Below are positions 48,024 to 56,409 of a stretch of 64,000 nt of DNA, in pieces. The stretch spans positions 1 through 64,000 of the forward strand of contig JAFSYY010000032.1 of assembly GCA_017455845.1 (NCBI GenBank), in the 5' to 3' direction. This DNA comes from Prevotella sp. (GTDB taxonomy: Bacteria; Bacteroidota; Bacteroidia; Bacteroidales; Bacteroidaceae). Position 1 is the first letter of the stretch, and each line of letters opens with the position of its first letter. The position numbers and the translations under genes were made by a program. Under the pieces are notes generated by a model that saw only the letters and a program-made list of their open reading frames with translations, was not told the DNA's origin and did no database searches.

Positions 48024-48320
48024 TTACTTCTCGTCACTCAGGACGTCAATGCATTTGTTCACATCGCGAATCATCTTGGCCACGCGTTCCTTGGCTCCCT
48101 CCAGGTCGCCATTGGTAATCTCCAGCATTCGGGCCATTTTCAGCGTCTGGTAGTCCTTCTCTTGCTGAGCCAGTTTTGTCTCCAGTTCCTTCACGCGCTT
48201 CTCGCTTTCATCTACCATGGCATACAGGTCTGTGTTCTCCTTCTTCAGTTCCTGGAAGCGGAGAATCATTTGCCTGACACGGGTCTGGAACGTTGCTAAA
48301 ACTTTCTCGCTTTGCGTCAT
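48024..48320 (-). CDS. Small coiled-coil protein upstream of zapA
   Basis: A 98-residue predominantly coiled-coil protein (ATFQTRVRQMILRFQEL, TDLYAMVDESEKRVKELE, TKLAQQEKDYQTLK). It precedes zapA by 19 nt and is likely cotranscribed. A ZapB-like division helper is a reasonable guess from position and fold, though the sequence gives no specific motif. A TAnnTTTG box (TAACTTTG, minus strand 48346-48339) lies 18 nt before the start. Confidence 0.75.
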   Translation of the reverse strand: MTQSEKVLATFQTRVRQMILRFQELKKENTDLYAMVDESEKRVKELETKLAQQEKDYQTLKMARMLEITNGDLEGAKERVAKMIRDVNKCIDVLSDEK

Positions 48321-48338
48321 CTTTGCATTTTTGACCTA

Positions 48339-48346
48339 CAAAGTTA
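48339..48346 (-). promoter_or_regulatory. Promoter -7 box of the coiled-coil/zapA/rny genes
   Basis: TAACTTTG on the minus strand. The -33 element is not obvious. Confidence 0.5.
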
Positions 48347-48497
48347 GTTATTTTAGTTCATAGTACGGCAGTATGTCTTCATGGTTTTAAATTGTCTTAA
48401 CATTATTTAGCCTTTATGACCAGATATTTTCACTTCTTAACCAAATAATGTCCTTGTTGTTTGCTTTTTGGAAAAACAGGGAATCGACTTACTTAAT

Positions 48498-48695
48498 TCA
48501 ACTTTCTCAAGTTGAGGAGTTAAAAGGAGTTAGAAGGAGTTATCGCGGCCTATGGCCGCTTAGGAGTTAAAAGTCGATAAACCTGCTCCATAACTCTTCC
48601 AGAAGTCGAAACTAACGACTTCTAACTCCTAAGGCCGAAGGCCGATAACTCCTTCTAACTCCTTCTAACTCCTTCCAACTACTAAAGTTGAGCGA
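48498..48695. repeat. Nested inverted repeat downstream of htpG
   Basis: Two arms of about 79 nt (48498-48576 and 48616-48695) are inverted copies, with a 39-nt middle. Both contain GGAGTTA-type direct repeats and an inner small hairpin. The left inner hairpin is GCGGCC-TAT-GGCCGC, the right one GGCC-GAA-GGCC, so the inner hairpins differ while the outer pairing is kept. Likely a structured element or transposon-like relic. Located between the htpG stop (48710) and the zapA group, a 389-nt gap with no gene. Confidence 0.75.
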
Positions 48696-48709
48696 ATGCG
48701 AAACTTGAA

Positions 48710-50785
48710 TTACTTGATGAGTTCCACGCTACGCTGCAGGAACTTGTCGAGTGCTTCGCCCTTGAGCATGCCGTTCTGCAGCAGGGCGAGGTCTATGAGT
48801 TGGTGCACGATGTCGTTCTTCGCGGCAAACCCGGTCAGCACACCCTGTTTCTTGGCCTTCTGCTCGTCGATGGCCTTCTGCGTATTGGCCTTGTCGTCTT
48901 TCTCCTCCTGTGTAATCTCCTCGGGCTTCTTTTTGTCAGTCTTCTGGTTCAGAGCAGCCAGACGGGCTTCCTGCCCCTTCAGTTCAGCGTCGATGGGAGC
49001 CAGTTCGTCAGAGGTTTCGGCATTGAGCGTGGTGAGGATTTCCTTCACCAGACGGTGGTCGCTGTTGAGCACCATATTAAACGAGTCGGGCATCTGACCG
49101 TAGAAGTTCATGCCGCTCTGGTAGCGGCTCATCTCCTTCATGCGACGCATCCACTCGTTCTGGGTGATGACCACGGGTCGCTGCTCACTGCCCAGGGCGT
49201 TGACCTCTACGATGAACTCGGCCTTGTCGAGTTTTGGCATCTGACTCTGGAACACGGCTGACAGATTGTCACGCTCTGTGTCACTCAGGTCGCTCTTGGG
49301 CTTGTCGTCCTTTGGAATCAGATGGTCTACGGTGTCGGCATCCACGCGGGTAAAACGGCTCTTCTCGAACTTCTGCTCCAGCGTCTGGATGCAGGGCACG
49401 TCAAGTTGTCCGTCGAACAGCAGCACGCTGTAGCCTTTGTCCTGTGCGGCCTTGATATAACTGTACTGGTCGTCCTTGTTGGTGGCATAGAGATAGATGA
49501 GGTTGTCGTCCTTGTCTTTCTGGGCAGCCTCGATGAGTGTCTTGTACTCGTCGAAGGTGAAATACTTGTCTTCTGTGTCCTTGAACAGCGAGAAGTCCTT
49601 GGCGCGATCATAAAAATTCTCCTCGGTCAGGATGCCGTAGTTGATGAAGAGTTTCAGGTCGTCCCACTTCTCCTCGTAGGCCTTGCGGTCTTCGTTGAAG
49701 ATTGCCTTCAGGCGGTCGCTCACCTTCTTGGTGATATAGGTCGAGATTTTCTTCACCTCGCGGTCGCTCTGCAGATAACTGCGAGAGACGTTCAGGGGGA
49801 TGTCGGGTGAGTCGATGACACCATGGAGCAGCGTCAGGAACTCTGGCACGATGCCCTCCACCTGGTCGGTCACGAAGACCTGGTTGCAGTATAGTTGAAT
49901 CTTGTTCTTCTGCAACTCCAGCGAGTTCTTGATGCGGGGGAAGTAGAGGATACCCGTGAGGTTGAAGGGGTAGTCCACGTTGAGATGGATCCAGAACAGG
50001 GGCTCGTCCTGCATGGGGTAGAGGGTGCGGTAGAACGACTTGTAGTCCTCGTCCTTCAGCGTCGACGGTGTCTTCGTCCACAGCGGCTCCACGTTGTTGA
50101 TGATATTGTCCTCGGCCGTGTCTACCATCTTGCTCTCGTCCTTGCTCCACTCCTGCTTCTTTCCGAAGGCCACGGGCACGGGCAGGAACTTGCAGTATTT
50201 GTTCAGCAGGCCCTCGAGTTTGTATTTGTCGAGAAACTCCTTCGAGTCGTCGTCGATATAGAGGATGATGTCCGAGCCGTGTTCTTTTTCGCCAGGCTTG
50301 AAATCCGGGGCATCGTCAATCTCGTAGGCAGGCGAGCCGTCGCAACTCCATTTCACGGCCTTGGCATCCTCCTTGTAACTCTTGGTGATAATCTCCACCT
50401 TCTTCGACACCATAAACGCGGAGTAGAAGCCCAGGCCGAAGTGCCCGATGATGTTGTTGGCATTGTCCTTGTATTTCTCCAGGAAGTCGGTCACGCCCGA
50501 GAAGGCTATCTGGTTGATATACTTGTCGATCTCCTCCTCGGTCATGCCTATGCCATTGTCGCTGACGGTGATGGTGCCTTTGTCGGCATCCAGGCTCACA
50601 CGCACGGTGAGGTCGCCCAGTTCGCCCTTGTAGTCGCCCTTCTCTTGCAGGGTCTTCAGTTTCTGGGTGGCATCGATGGCGTTAGACACCATCTCACGGA
50701 GAAATATTTCCTGATCGCTATAGAGAAACTTTTTGATGACGGGGAAGATGTTCTCGGTCGTAACCCCGATGTTACCTTTTTGCAT
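48710..50785 (-). CDS. htpG: Chaperone HtpG (Hsp90)
   Basis: A 691-residue Hsp90. ATPase motifs of the GHKL fold are present: REMVSNAIDATQKL (N-box), DNGIGMTEEEI, GHFGLGFYSAFMV. The middle domain has PLWTKTPSTLKDEDYKSFYRTLY, HLNVDYPFNLTGILYFPR and SPDIPLNVSRSYLQ. The C-terminal dimerisation part contains KSDLSDTERDNLSAVFQSQ and ends KFLQRSVELIK. The acidic, Lys-rich segment ALNQKTDKKKPEEITQEEK near residues 625-645 is extra compared with E. coli HtpG. A 138-nt gap with a divergent promoter for the protease gene lies upstream. Confidence 0.96.
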   Translation of the reverse strand: MQKGNIGVTTENIFPVIKKFLYSDQEIFLREMVSNAIDATQKLKTLQEKGDYKGELGDLTVRVSLDADKGTITVSDNGIGMTEEEIDKYINQIAFSGVTDFLEKYKDNANNIIGHFGLGFYSAFMVSKKVEIITKSYKEDAKAVKWSCDGSPAYEIDDAPDFKPGEKEHGSDIILYIDDDSKEFLDKYKLEGLLNKYCKFLPVPVAFGKKQEWSKDESKMVDTAEDNIINNVEPLWTKTPSTLKDEDYKSFYRTLYPMQDEPLFWIHLNVDYPFNLTGILYFPRIKNSLELQKNKIQLYCNQVFVTDQVEGIVPEFLTLLHGVIDSPDIPLNVSRSYLQSDREVKKISTYITKKVSDRLKAIFNEDRKAYEEKWDDLKLFINYGILTEENFYDRAKDFSLFKDTEDKYFTFDEYKTLIEAAQKDKDDNLIYLYATNKDDQYSYIKAAQDKGYSVLLFDGQLDVPCIQTLEQKFEKSRFTRVDADTVDHLIPKDDKPKSDLSDTERDNLSAVFQSQMPKLDKAEFIVEVNALGSEQRPVVITQNEWMRRMKEMSRYQSGMNFYGQMPDSFNMVLNSDHRLVKEILTTLNAETSDELAPIDAELKGQEARLAALNQKTDKKKPEEITQEEKDDKANTQKAIDEQKAKKQGVLTGFAAKNDIVHQLIDLALLQNGMLKGEALDKFLQRSVELIK

Positions 50786-50844
50786 ATCTGTCTTATTAAT
50801 TTAATTAATGTTTGTTATAATAGTGGCAAATTTCGTGCCAACAT

Positions 50845-50875
50845 TTTGCCAATTGGGAAATAATATGTATTTTTG
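50845..50875 (+). promoter_or_regulatory. Promoter of the M6-like protease gene
   Basis: TTTG at 50845-50848 and TATTTTTG at 50868-50875 with a 19-nt spacer. The ATG is 49 nt downstream. Confidence 0.7.
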
Positions 50876-50923
50876 CATGCTAAATGTAATTTATTATCTT
50901 AAATCATTAATATTTATTATAAA

Positions 50924-53083
50924 ATGAAGAAACTTTTTGTTACTTTGTCGCTCATGGTACTAACCATGACGGCAGCGGCCATACCGGCAAAACGTGGGCA
51001 ATGGAAAACCTTGACACTGGCCGACGGCACAGAAGTAAGGGCACAACTCACGGGTGATGAACACGGTCATTATTGGCTGACAGAAGACGGCAAGGCATAT
51101 ATAGAGGCGCCCGATGCCGACTATTTTGTGGCCACCGAAGCAGAGAAGGTGGCTGCCAGGGCTAAGGCACGCCGCGCTAATCTGCAAAGCCAGCACCGCG
51201 CCATGCGAAAGGTGAGCATTGGCGAGCAGACCCACTACACAGGAAAGAAGAAGGGGCTCGTCATCTTGATGAACTTCAAAGACAAGAAGTTCCAGGATAC
51301 CAATACCCGCGACTTGTACGACAAGATCCTCAACAATGAGAACTACACCACCAGTCCGTTCAAGGGCTCCGTAGCCGACTATTTCAAGGCGCAGAGCGGA
51401 GGCATCTTCGAACTGACGTTCGACGTGGTGGGGCCGTATAATGCAGAGAAGAATTACAGTTACTATGGCCAAAACAACAGCCAAGGCGAAGACATGCACC
51501 CCGACGAACTGATTGTAGAGGCCGTGAAGGCTGCCTTCGACGACGATGAAGCCAACCTCAACTTCAACGATTATGACTGGGACGGCGACGGCGAGGCCGA
51601 CCAGGTATTTGTTCTTTATGCCTGGCAGGGCGAGGCCGACGGTGGTGGTGTTACCACAATCTGGCCCCACATGTATTACCTGTCCGCTACCGGTAAGGAC
51701 CTGACGGTAGACGGTGTCCGCATCAACACCTACGCCTGCTCCAACGAGATCATGACCGACGGTACTATCGAGGGTATCGGCTGCTTCTGCCATGAGTTCT
51801 CTCACTGCATGGGCTTCCCCGATTTCTACGACACCTCCTATTCCGGATGGTACGGCACAGGTAACTACGACCTGATGTGCGGCGGCTCATATAATGGAAA
51901 TACCTACCGGCCTGCCGGCTATAACGCCTACGAGAAGTGGATGTCGGGATGGCTGGAGCCTATCGAACTGACCACAGACGTGAAGGTGGAAAACCTGAAG
52001 CCTCTCAGCGATGGCGGCGATGCCTACATCCTCTATAACAGTGGCCAGCGCAATGAATACTATACCATTGAGAACCGCCAGAAAAAAGGCTGGGATGCCT
52101 CGCTGCCCGGCAGGGGTCTGATGATTATCCATGTGGACTTCGACAAGACCATCTGGGAGGAGAACAATCCCAATACCCAGGTGACCCAGCAGGATGTGAA
52201 CAAATATGCAGCGCAAGGTTACACCGTCCATAAGAACGACCACCAGCGCTTTGAACTCGTCTGTGCCAACAATAGCACAGGTTATCCATCAGGCAACCTC
52301 TACCCTTACGGCAATAAAAACAGTCTGACAGCCACCTCCACTCCAAAGGGCTCGTGGTATAATGCAGATGCCGATGGCAAGAAAGTCCTGCAAAAAGGTA
52401 TCACGGAGATTCAGCAGAATAGCGACGGCACCATGTCGTTTGTCTTTGGCGACCCCTCGGCTGTTGAGCCCGAGCCGGAGCCAGAGCCAGAGCCAGGAAC
52501 CGCTTACGCCCTGCCTTTCTACGAGTCGTTCGACCAGTGTGAGGGCACTGGCGGCAATGATGGCTCATGGAGCGGACAAGTTGCTTCTTCGACATTTACT
52601 CCCGATAACGAGGGATGGACATCCGAGAAGGCTTTTGGTGCCTACCAGTGTGCAAAATTTGGCAATAACAGTATTAGCGGCACGGTCACCACGCCATCTG
52701 TCAACATCAGCGGCGAGGCTACGCTGACCTTCCGTGCCGGTGCATGGAATGCAAAGAACGACCTTGAAACATTAAATCTTTCCGTTTCTGGAGGTACTAT
52801 TGAACCTGCACAAGTCACCATGGTCAAGAGTGCTTTCACCGACTTCGAGGCCAAGATCACTGCCACAGGTGAAGTGAAGGTGACCTTTGCCGCCCAGAAG
52901 GGCCGCTTCTTCCTCGACGAGGTGAATATTGTGGATGCCACGGCCACTGCCATCCGTGACCTCGGCACAGACAACGCGCTGTCAGGACGTATCTATACAC
53001 CCGACGGCCGCTACGTGGGCACCAACATCAACGGCCTTGGCCACGGACTCTATATCATCAATGGCAGGAAGGTCATGAAGTAA
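50924..53083 (+). CDS. M6 family secreted metalloprotease with T9SS-like tail
   Basis: A 719-residue exported protease with signal peptide LFVTLSLMVLTMTAAAIPA. Residues 60-300 fit the M6 (immune inhibitor A-like) catalytic domain, with the zinc motif HEFSHCMGFPD at 290-300 (HExxHxxGxxD). Conserved GLVILMNFKDKKFQD and DYFKAQSGGIFELTFDVVGPY precede it. A PEPEPEPEPG linker near 516 separates a beta-rich domain (ALPFYESFDQ, choice-of-anchor type). The C-terminus (SGRIYTPDGRYVG, GLGHGLYIINGRKVMK) resembles a short Prevotella-type T9SS sorting sequence. It probably degrades host or dietary proteins outside the cell. Followed by a membrane protein and a coiled-coil lipoprotein, same strand. Confidence 0.88.
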   Translation: MKKLFVTLSLMVLTMTAAAIPAKRGQWKTLTLADGTEVRAQLTGDEHGHYWLTEDGKAYIEAPDADYFVATEAEKVAARAKARRANLQSQHRAMRKVSIGEQTHYTGKKKGLVILMNFKDKKFQDTNTRDLYDKILNNENYTTSPFKGSVADYFKAQSGGIFELTFDVVGPYNAEKNYSYYGQNNSQGEDMHPDELIVEAVKAAFDDDEANLNFNDYDWDGDGEADQVFVLYAWQGEADGGGVTTIWPHMYYLSATGKDLTVDGVRINTYACSNEIMTDGTIEGIGCFCHEFSHCMGFPDFYDTSYSGWYGTGNYDLMCGGSYNGNTYRPAGYNAYEKWMSGWLEPIELTTDVKVENLKPLSDGGDAYILYNSGQRNEYYTIENRQKKGWDASLPGRGLMIIHVDFDKTIWEENNPNTQVTQQDVNKYAAQGYTVHKNDHQRFELVCANNSTGYPSGNLYPYGNKNSLTATSTPKGSWYNADADGKKVLQKGITEIQQNSDGTMSFVFGDPSAVEPEPEPEPEPGTAYALPFYESFDQCEGTGGNDGSWSGQVASSTFTPDNEGWTSEKAFGAYQCAKFGNNSISGTVTTPSVNISGEATLTFRAGAWNAKNDLETLNLSVSGGTIEPAQVTMVKSAFTDFEAKITATGEVKVTFAAQKGRFFLDEVNIVDATATAIRDLGTDNALSGRIYTPDGRYVGTNINGLGHGLYIINGRKVMK

Positions 53084-53163
53084 GTCACTCCACTTCCGCA
53101 GCCACGGAAGTAGAGCCAATGTAAGACAAGGATTGAAAACGATTACTTAAACAAGTGAAGACT

Positions 53164-53757
53164 ATGAGTGAAGAAACCCTGAATTATTCAAGACATGCCG
53201 CACCAGGACCGAAGTGGCCAAACCAGCCGCCAAAGAAAAAAGGCTTCAACAAGTTATTGCTGCTCATCCCTGTGGCAGTGGTGGCACTGCTGTTGTTGCT
53301 GGGTGGCGTGGGCTATGCCGCTTATTGCTTCGTGACAAGCAACAAGGCAGAGAAAGAAATGGCCTCACAGCCTGTAACAATAAGCACCAGCGAAGGCTTG
53401 CGCATGCTCAACGGACTGGAGTTGTCGCTCAGCGGCATACAAGACATAGAGCGCCGTGTGGCTCACGATGGCACATCGGACGAGGAGGAGATGTTCACCC
53501 GACGGGTCATCGCCCTCAAGCATATCTATACAGAGGGATTCCTGGTAGACCATCATCGGCTGCAGAGCCTCAACAGCGTGTATATGCTCCATGCCACGGA
53601 GTTCTCTGAACAGCAGGTCGCCGTGCTGAAATGGTTCTTCGGACTGCCGCCTGCCCACCGACAGAAGTGGGAATATGTGCAGGGGCCGGTAGAGAATTTT
53701 GTGGACTTCCGTCAGAAGATGGAGGCTGAGATAGCAAACAGAAATCAGAACAACTAA
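53164..53757 (+). CDS. Single-pass membrane protein of unknown function
   Basis: The ATG at 53164 gives 197 residues (a GTG three codons earlier is also possible). A Pro/Lys-rich N-terminus (PGPKWPNQPPKKKGF) leads into one transmembrane helix LLLLIPVAVVALLLLLGGVGYAAY; the rest is soluble and helical, probably outside the inner membrane by the positive-inside rule. No known domain was recognised. It is followed by a coiled-coil lipoprotein gene after 17 nt, so the two likely act together in the envelope. Function unknown. Confidence 0.75.
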   Translation: MSEETLNYSRHAAPGPKWPNQPPKKKGFNKLLLLIPVAVVALLLLLGGVGYAAYCFVTSNKAEKEMASQPVTISTSEGLRMLNGLELSLSGIQDIERRVAHDGTSDEEEMFTRRVIALKHIYTEGFLVDHHRLQSLNSVYMLHATEFSEQQVAVLKWFFGLPPAHRQKWEYVQGPVENFVDFRQKMEAEIANRNQNN

Positions 53758-53774
53758 TAAAAACAACAAAGACA

Positions 53775-54629
53775 ATGAAAAAACTGCAATCATGGATGCT
53801 CGTTGCTGTCGCAATGACATTGGTAGCCTGCGGAGGATCGGAAGGTAGATGGCAGGCAGAGAAAGACTCTATTATGAATGTGAACGAGCAGCAGCGACAG
53901 GTGCTCGACGACCTGACCACATCGCTCATCGAGGTGTCTACCAGCATAGACTCCATCGCTGCCGGCGAAGACATGCTGCGCGAGGCTGGCGAAGGGCCGG
54001 TGCTCACCAAACAGCAGATGCTCGACAACCTGGCTGCCTTCAAGAATACACTCGCAGAGAACAAAGCACGCCTGACGGAACTGGAGCAGAAACTCGACAG
54101 CAAGGACGGGCAGTTGGCTAAACTCAACAAGGTGATAAAGTTCCTCAACAGCGAAATCGCTGCCAAGGAAGCACGCATAGCACAGTTGGAGGAGGAGTTG
54201 CAGAATGCCAATGCCAACATCGAGACCATGCGAGGCGAGATGGCAAATATGAACTATCAGATAGGCTCACTGCAGGAGGAGAACGACTACCAGCGCCAGC
54301 AGATAGAGTCGCAGGATGCCTCACTCAACGAGGGCTACTATGTCGTCGGCACGGCCAGCGAACTGAAAAAGATGGGGCTCACCTCAGGTGGAAATATCTT
54401 CAAGAAAAAGAAGGTGGAGTATGCCAACCTCGACAAGTCGCTCTTCACCAAGATCGACATACGCAACTCTTCGCAGATTTATGTCCCAGGCCGAAAGGTG
54501 AAGGTGCTCACGGGCAATCCCACCGATTCCTATTCCATGACGACCGATGGCACCAACACCATCCTGCAGGTTCACGACATTGCACGCTTCTGGAGCGTAA
54601 GCCGCTACCTGATTATTCAAGTCAATTGA
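53775..54629 (+). CDS. Coiled-coil lipoprotein
   Basis: A 284-residue lipoprotein with lipobox LVACGGSEG. Residues 35-185 are almost entirely coiled coil (QQRQVLDDLTTSLIEV, KARLTELEQKLDSKD, EARIAQLEEELQNA). The last 90 residues hold a compact domain (EGYYVVGTASELKKMGLTSGG, IYVPGRKVKVLTGNP, HDIARFWSVSRYLIIQV) that I cannot assign to a named family, though similar C-termini exist in Bacteroidota lipoproteins. The coiled coil could span the periplasm. It ends before a perfect terminator. Function unknown. Confidence 0.8.
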   Translation: MKKLQSWMLVAVAMTLVACGGSEGRWQAEKDSIMNVNEQQRQVLDDLTTSLIEVSTSIDSIAAGEDMLREAGEGPVLTKQQMLDNLAAFKNTLAENKARLTELEQKLDSKDGQLAKLNKVIKFLNSEIAAKEARIAQLEEELQNANANIETMRGEMANMNYQIGSLQEENDYQRQQIESQDASLNEGYYVVGTASELKKMGLTSGGNIFKKKKVEYANLDKSLFTKIDIRNSSQIYVPGRKVKVLTGNPTDSYSMTTDGTNTILQVHDIARFWSVSRYLIIQVN

Positions 54630-54676
54630 TTCCATCGGATCCAATCGATTCTTTCTGGAACAGGGTTCCAACAACT

Positions 54677-54708
54677 AAAAGAGGGTGTCTCAAGACACCC
54701 TCTTTTTT
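54677..54708 (+). terminator. Terminator of the lipoprotein operon
   Basis: AAAAGAGGGTGTC, TCAA loop, GACACCCTCTTTTTT: a perfect stem followed by T residues. Confidence 0.92.
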
Positions 54709-54725
54709 ATGTTACTCTTCAATTG

Positions 54726-54763
54726 AAAAACCCCGCTCGGTCCGAAGACTTTCACGGGGTTCA
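54726..54763 (-). terminator. Terminator of tRNA-Phe
   Basis: On the minus strand AACCCCGTG... and ...CGGGGTTTTTC form a stem with a T5 run, about 15 nt after the tRNA. The loop is about 20 nt and partly paired. Confidence 0.65.
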
Positions 54764-54778
54764 TAATGAAAGGAGGAG

Positions 54779-54851
54779 TGGTACCTCCAGGAATCGAACC
54801 GGGGACACACGGATTTTCAGTCCGATGCTCTACCAACTGAGCTAAGGCACC
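54779..54851 (-). tRNA. tRNA-Phe (GAA)
   Basis: Reads GGTGCCTTAGCTCAGTTGG at the 5' end, with anticodon loop CTGAAAA (anticodon GAA), and GGTTCGATTCC in the T arm. The acceptor stem pairs GGTGCCT with AGGTACC, including one G-U pair. No CCA is encoded. 73 nt. Confidence 0.95.
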
Positions 54852-54980
54852 ATTGTGTCACTACTTTCCTTTCGTTTGCGGGTGCAAAGGTACGAAGAAA
54901 AATGTAGAATAAAGAATGAAGAATGAAGAAAATGCTTTCTCTTAACCTTTTTTAAGTATTTGCACGGTTGACGGTCACTG

Positions 54981-55216
54981 TCAGTCGTCTAAAACGAACC
55001 TAAATACGCTACAAACTTGGTCGGTTTTTGTATTCCGGCCGAATACAACTTGTATTCAGGCTGTATACAAAATGTATTCCGGCTGTATACAAACTGTATT
55101 CAGGCTGAATACAAGTTGTATGCGGCAGGAATACGAAGTGTATACAGTTTCGGTACTCCAGCGGCTCAGTTGTCTGAAACGAACGAAAATGCGCCACGAA
55201 CTCGGTAAGTTTTTAT
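54981..55216. repeat. Palindromic 22-bp repeat array bounded by 50-bp direct repeats
   Basis: Five 22-bp units (55029-55138) follow TGTATTC-[CA]GGC-[CT]G-[AT]ATACA plus two or three spacer bases; a sixth is partial. Units such as TGTATTCAGGCTGAATACA are perfect palindromes. Two similar 50-bp segments (54981-55031 and 55166-55216, TCAGTCGTCTAAAACGAAC versus TCAGTTGTCTGAAACGAAC) flank the array in the same orientation. Short ORFs on both strands here are repeat translations and not called. Otherwise the 405-nt gap between tRNA-Phe and thiL holds nothing. Confidence 0.8.
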
Positions 55217-55256
55217 TTGTTTTTGATAAGACGCGTAGCGTTCCAAAAGAAATTCT

Positions 55257-56372
55257 TCACTCTTCACTCTTCAGGGGATTCCAGCCCTGGGCCTTGAGTT
55301 CAAACTCCTGGTTGTCGCGGGTGACGAGGATATGGCCGTATTTCTGTTCGGTGATATGGCCGATGAGGTGAATGTCGTCCAGGGCTTTCACCTTGTCAAG
55401 GTCGCCGATGGGTACGGTGAACAGCAGTTCGTAGTCCTCGCCGCCGTTGAGGGCGCAGGTGGTGACGTTCATCTCCATCTCCTCGGCCATCACGGCGGTC
55501 TGGTAGTCTATGGGCAGTTCCTTCTCGTAGATGCGGCAGCCGCAGTGGCTCTGCTTGCAGATGTGCATCAGTTCCGACGAGAGGCCGTCGCTGATGTCCA
55601 TCATGGCGGTTGGACGTATGCCTGCCAGCCGCAGTTTCTCGACGATGTCGCCGCGTGCCTCCGTCTGCAGTTGTCGTTGCAGCAGGTATTCCTTGCCAGT
55701 GAAGTCAGGCTGGAAGTCGTTGAGAGATGATAGTTGAGTGTTTAGTGACTTTAGTTTGTCATCATCGCCAGAGGCTTTGGCCTGAGCGATTTTTCGTTTC
55801 AAATCGTTTATCTGGCTATAGTACACGCTCTTCTCGCGCTCCAGCAGTTGCAGGCCCATATAGGCGGCACCGAGGTCGCCCGACACACAGATGAGGTCGG
55901 TGTTCTTCGCGCCGTTGCGATAGACGATGTCGTCTTTGCGCGCCTCGCCGATGCAGGTGATGCTGATGGCCAGTCCGGTGTACGACGAGGTGGTGTCGCC
56001 GCCCACGATATCTACGTGCCATTTCTCGCAGGCCAGCCGTAAGCCGGCATAGAACTCCTCCATATCCTCGACGGTGAAGCGTTTGCTCAGTGCCAGTGAC
56101 ACGGTGATCTGGCGGGGTGTGCCGTTCATGGCAAACACGTCGCTGATGTTCACCATGGCCGACTTATAGCCCAGGTGCTTCAGGTCGATATAGGTGAGGT
56201 CGAAGTGTACGCCTTCCATGAGCAGGTCGGTGGTGACGAGCACTTCCGTATCGGGATAGTGAAGTACGGCGCAGTCGTCGCCCACGCCGTACTTCGTTGA
56301 TTCATTGTTGTTCTTCAGGTCTTTGGTCAGCCTGTCTATCAGGCCGAACTCTCCCAGTGTTGCTATTTCCAT
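55257..56372 (-). CDS. thiL: Thiamine-monophosphate kinase with a repeat-derived insert
   Basis: A 371-residue ThiL (thiamine phosphate to thiamine diphosphate, ATP-dependent). Conserved parts: LGEFGLIDRL, GVGDDCAVL, LVTTDLLMEGVHFDL, IVGGDTTSS, TAMMDISDGLSSEL and CALNGGEDYELLFT. Between residues of about 186 and 225 the sequence YYSQINDLKRKIAQAKASG and KLKSLNTQLSSLN forms an extra segment; the DNA at 55715-55760 resembles the 7-bp GTTGAGA repeats. This lengthens the protein compared with relatives (about 330-345). It is the last gene of the sppA-lpxK-punA-thiL series, 37 nt after punA, where GTGAGAG repeats fill the gap. Confidence 0.9.
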   Translation of the reverse strand: MEIATLGEFGLIDRLTKDLKNNNESTKYGVGDDCAVLHYPDTEVLVTTDLLMEGVHFDLTYIDLKHLGYKSAMVNISDVFAMNGTPRQITVSLALSKRFTVEDMEEFYAGLRLACEKWHVDIVGGDTTSSYTGLAISITCIGEARKDDIVYRNGAKNTDLICVSGDLGAAYMGLQLLEREKSVYYSQINDLKRKIAQAKASGDDDKLKSLNTQLSSLNDFQPDFTGKEYLLQRQLQTEARGDIVEKLRLAGIRPTAMMDISDGLSSELMHICKQSHCGCRIYEKELPIDYQTAVMAEEMEMNVTTCALNGGEDYELLFTVPIGDLDKVKALDDIHLIGHITEQKYGHILVTRDNQEFELKAQGWNPLKSEE

Positions 56373-56409
56373 AATATATATAAAGAGGTGAGAGGTGAGA
56401 GGTGAGAGG

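Noticed and set aside
55009..55208. Small proteins on both strands in the palindrome array
   Set aside because: Both are repeat translations (CIQ-EYKLY-type on each strand), mirror images as expected for palindromes.
54981..55216. CRISPR array
   Set aside because: Units follow without unique spacers, are palindromic over their whole length, and no cas gene is near.
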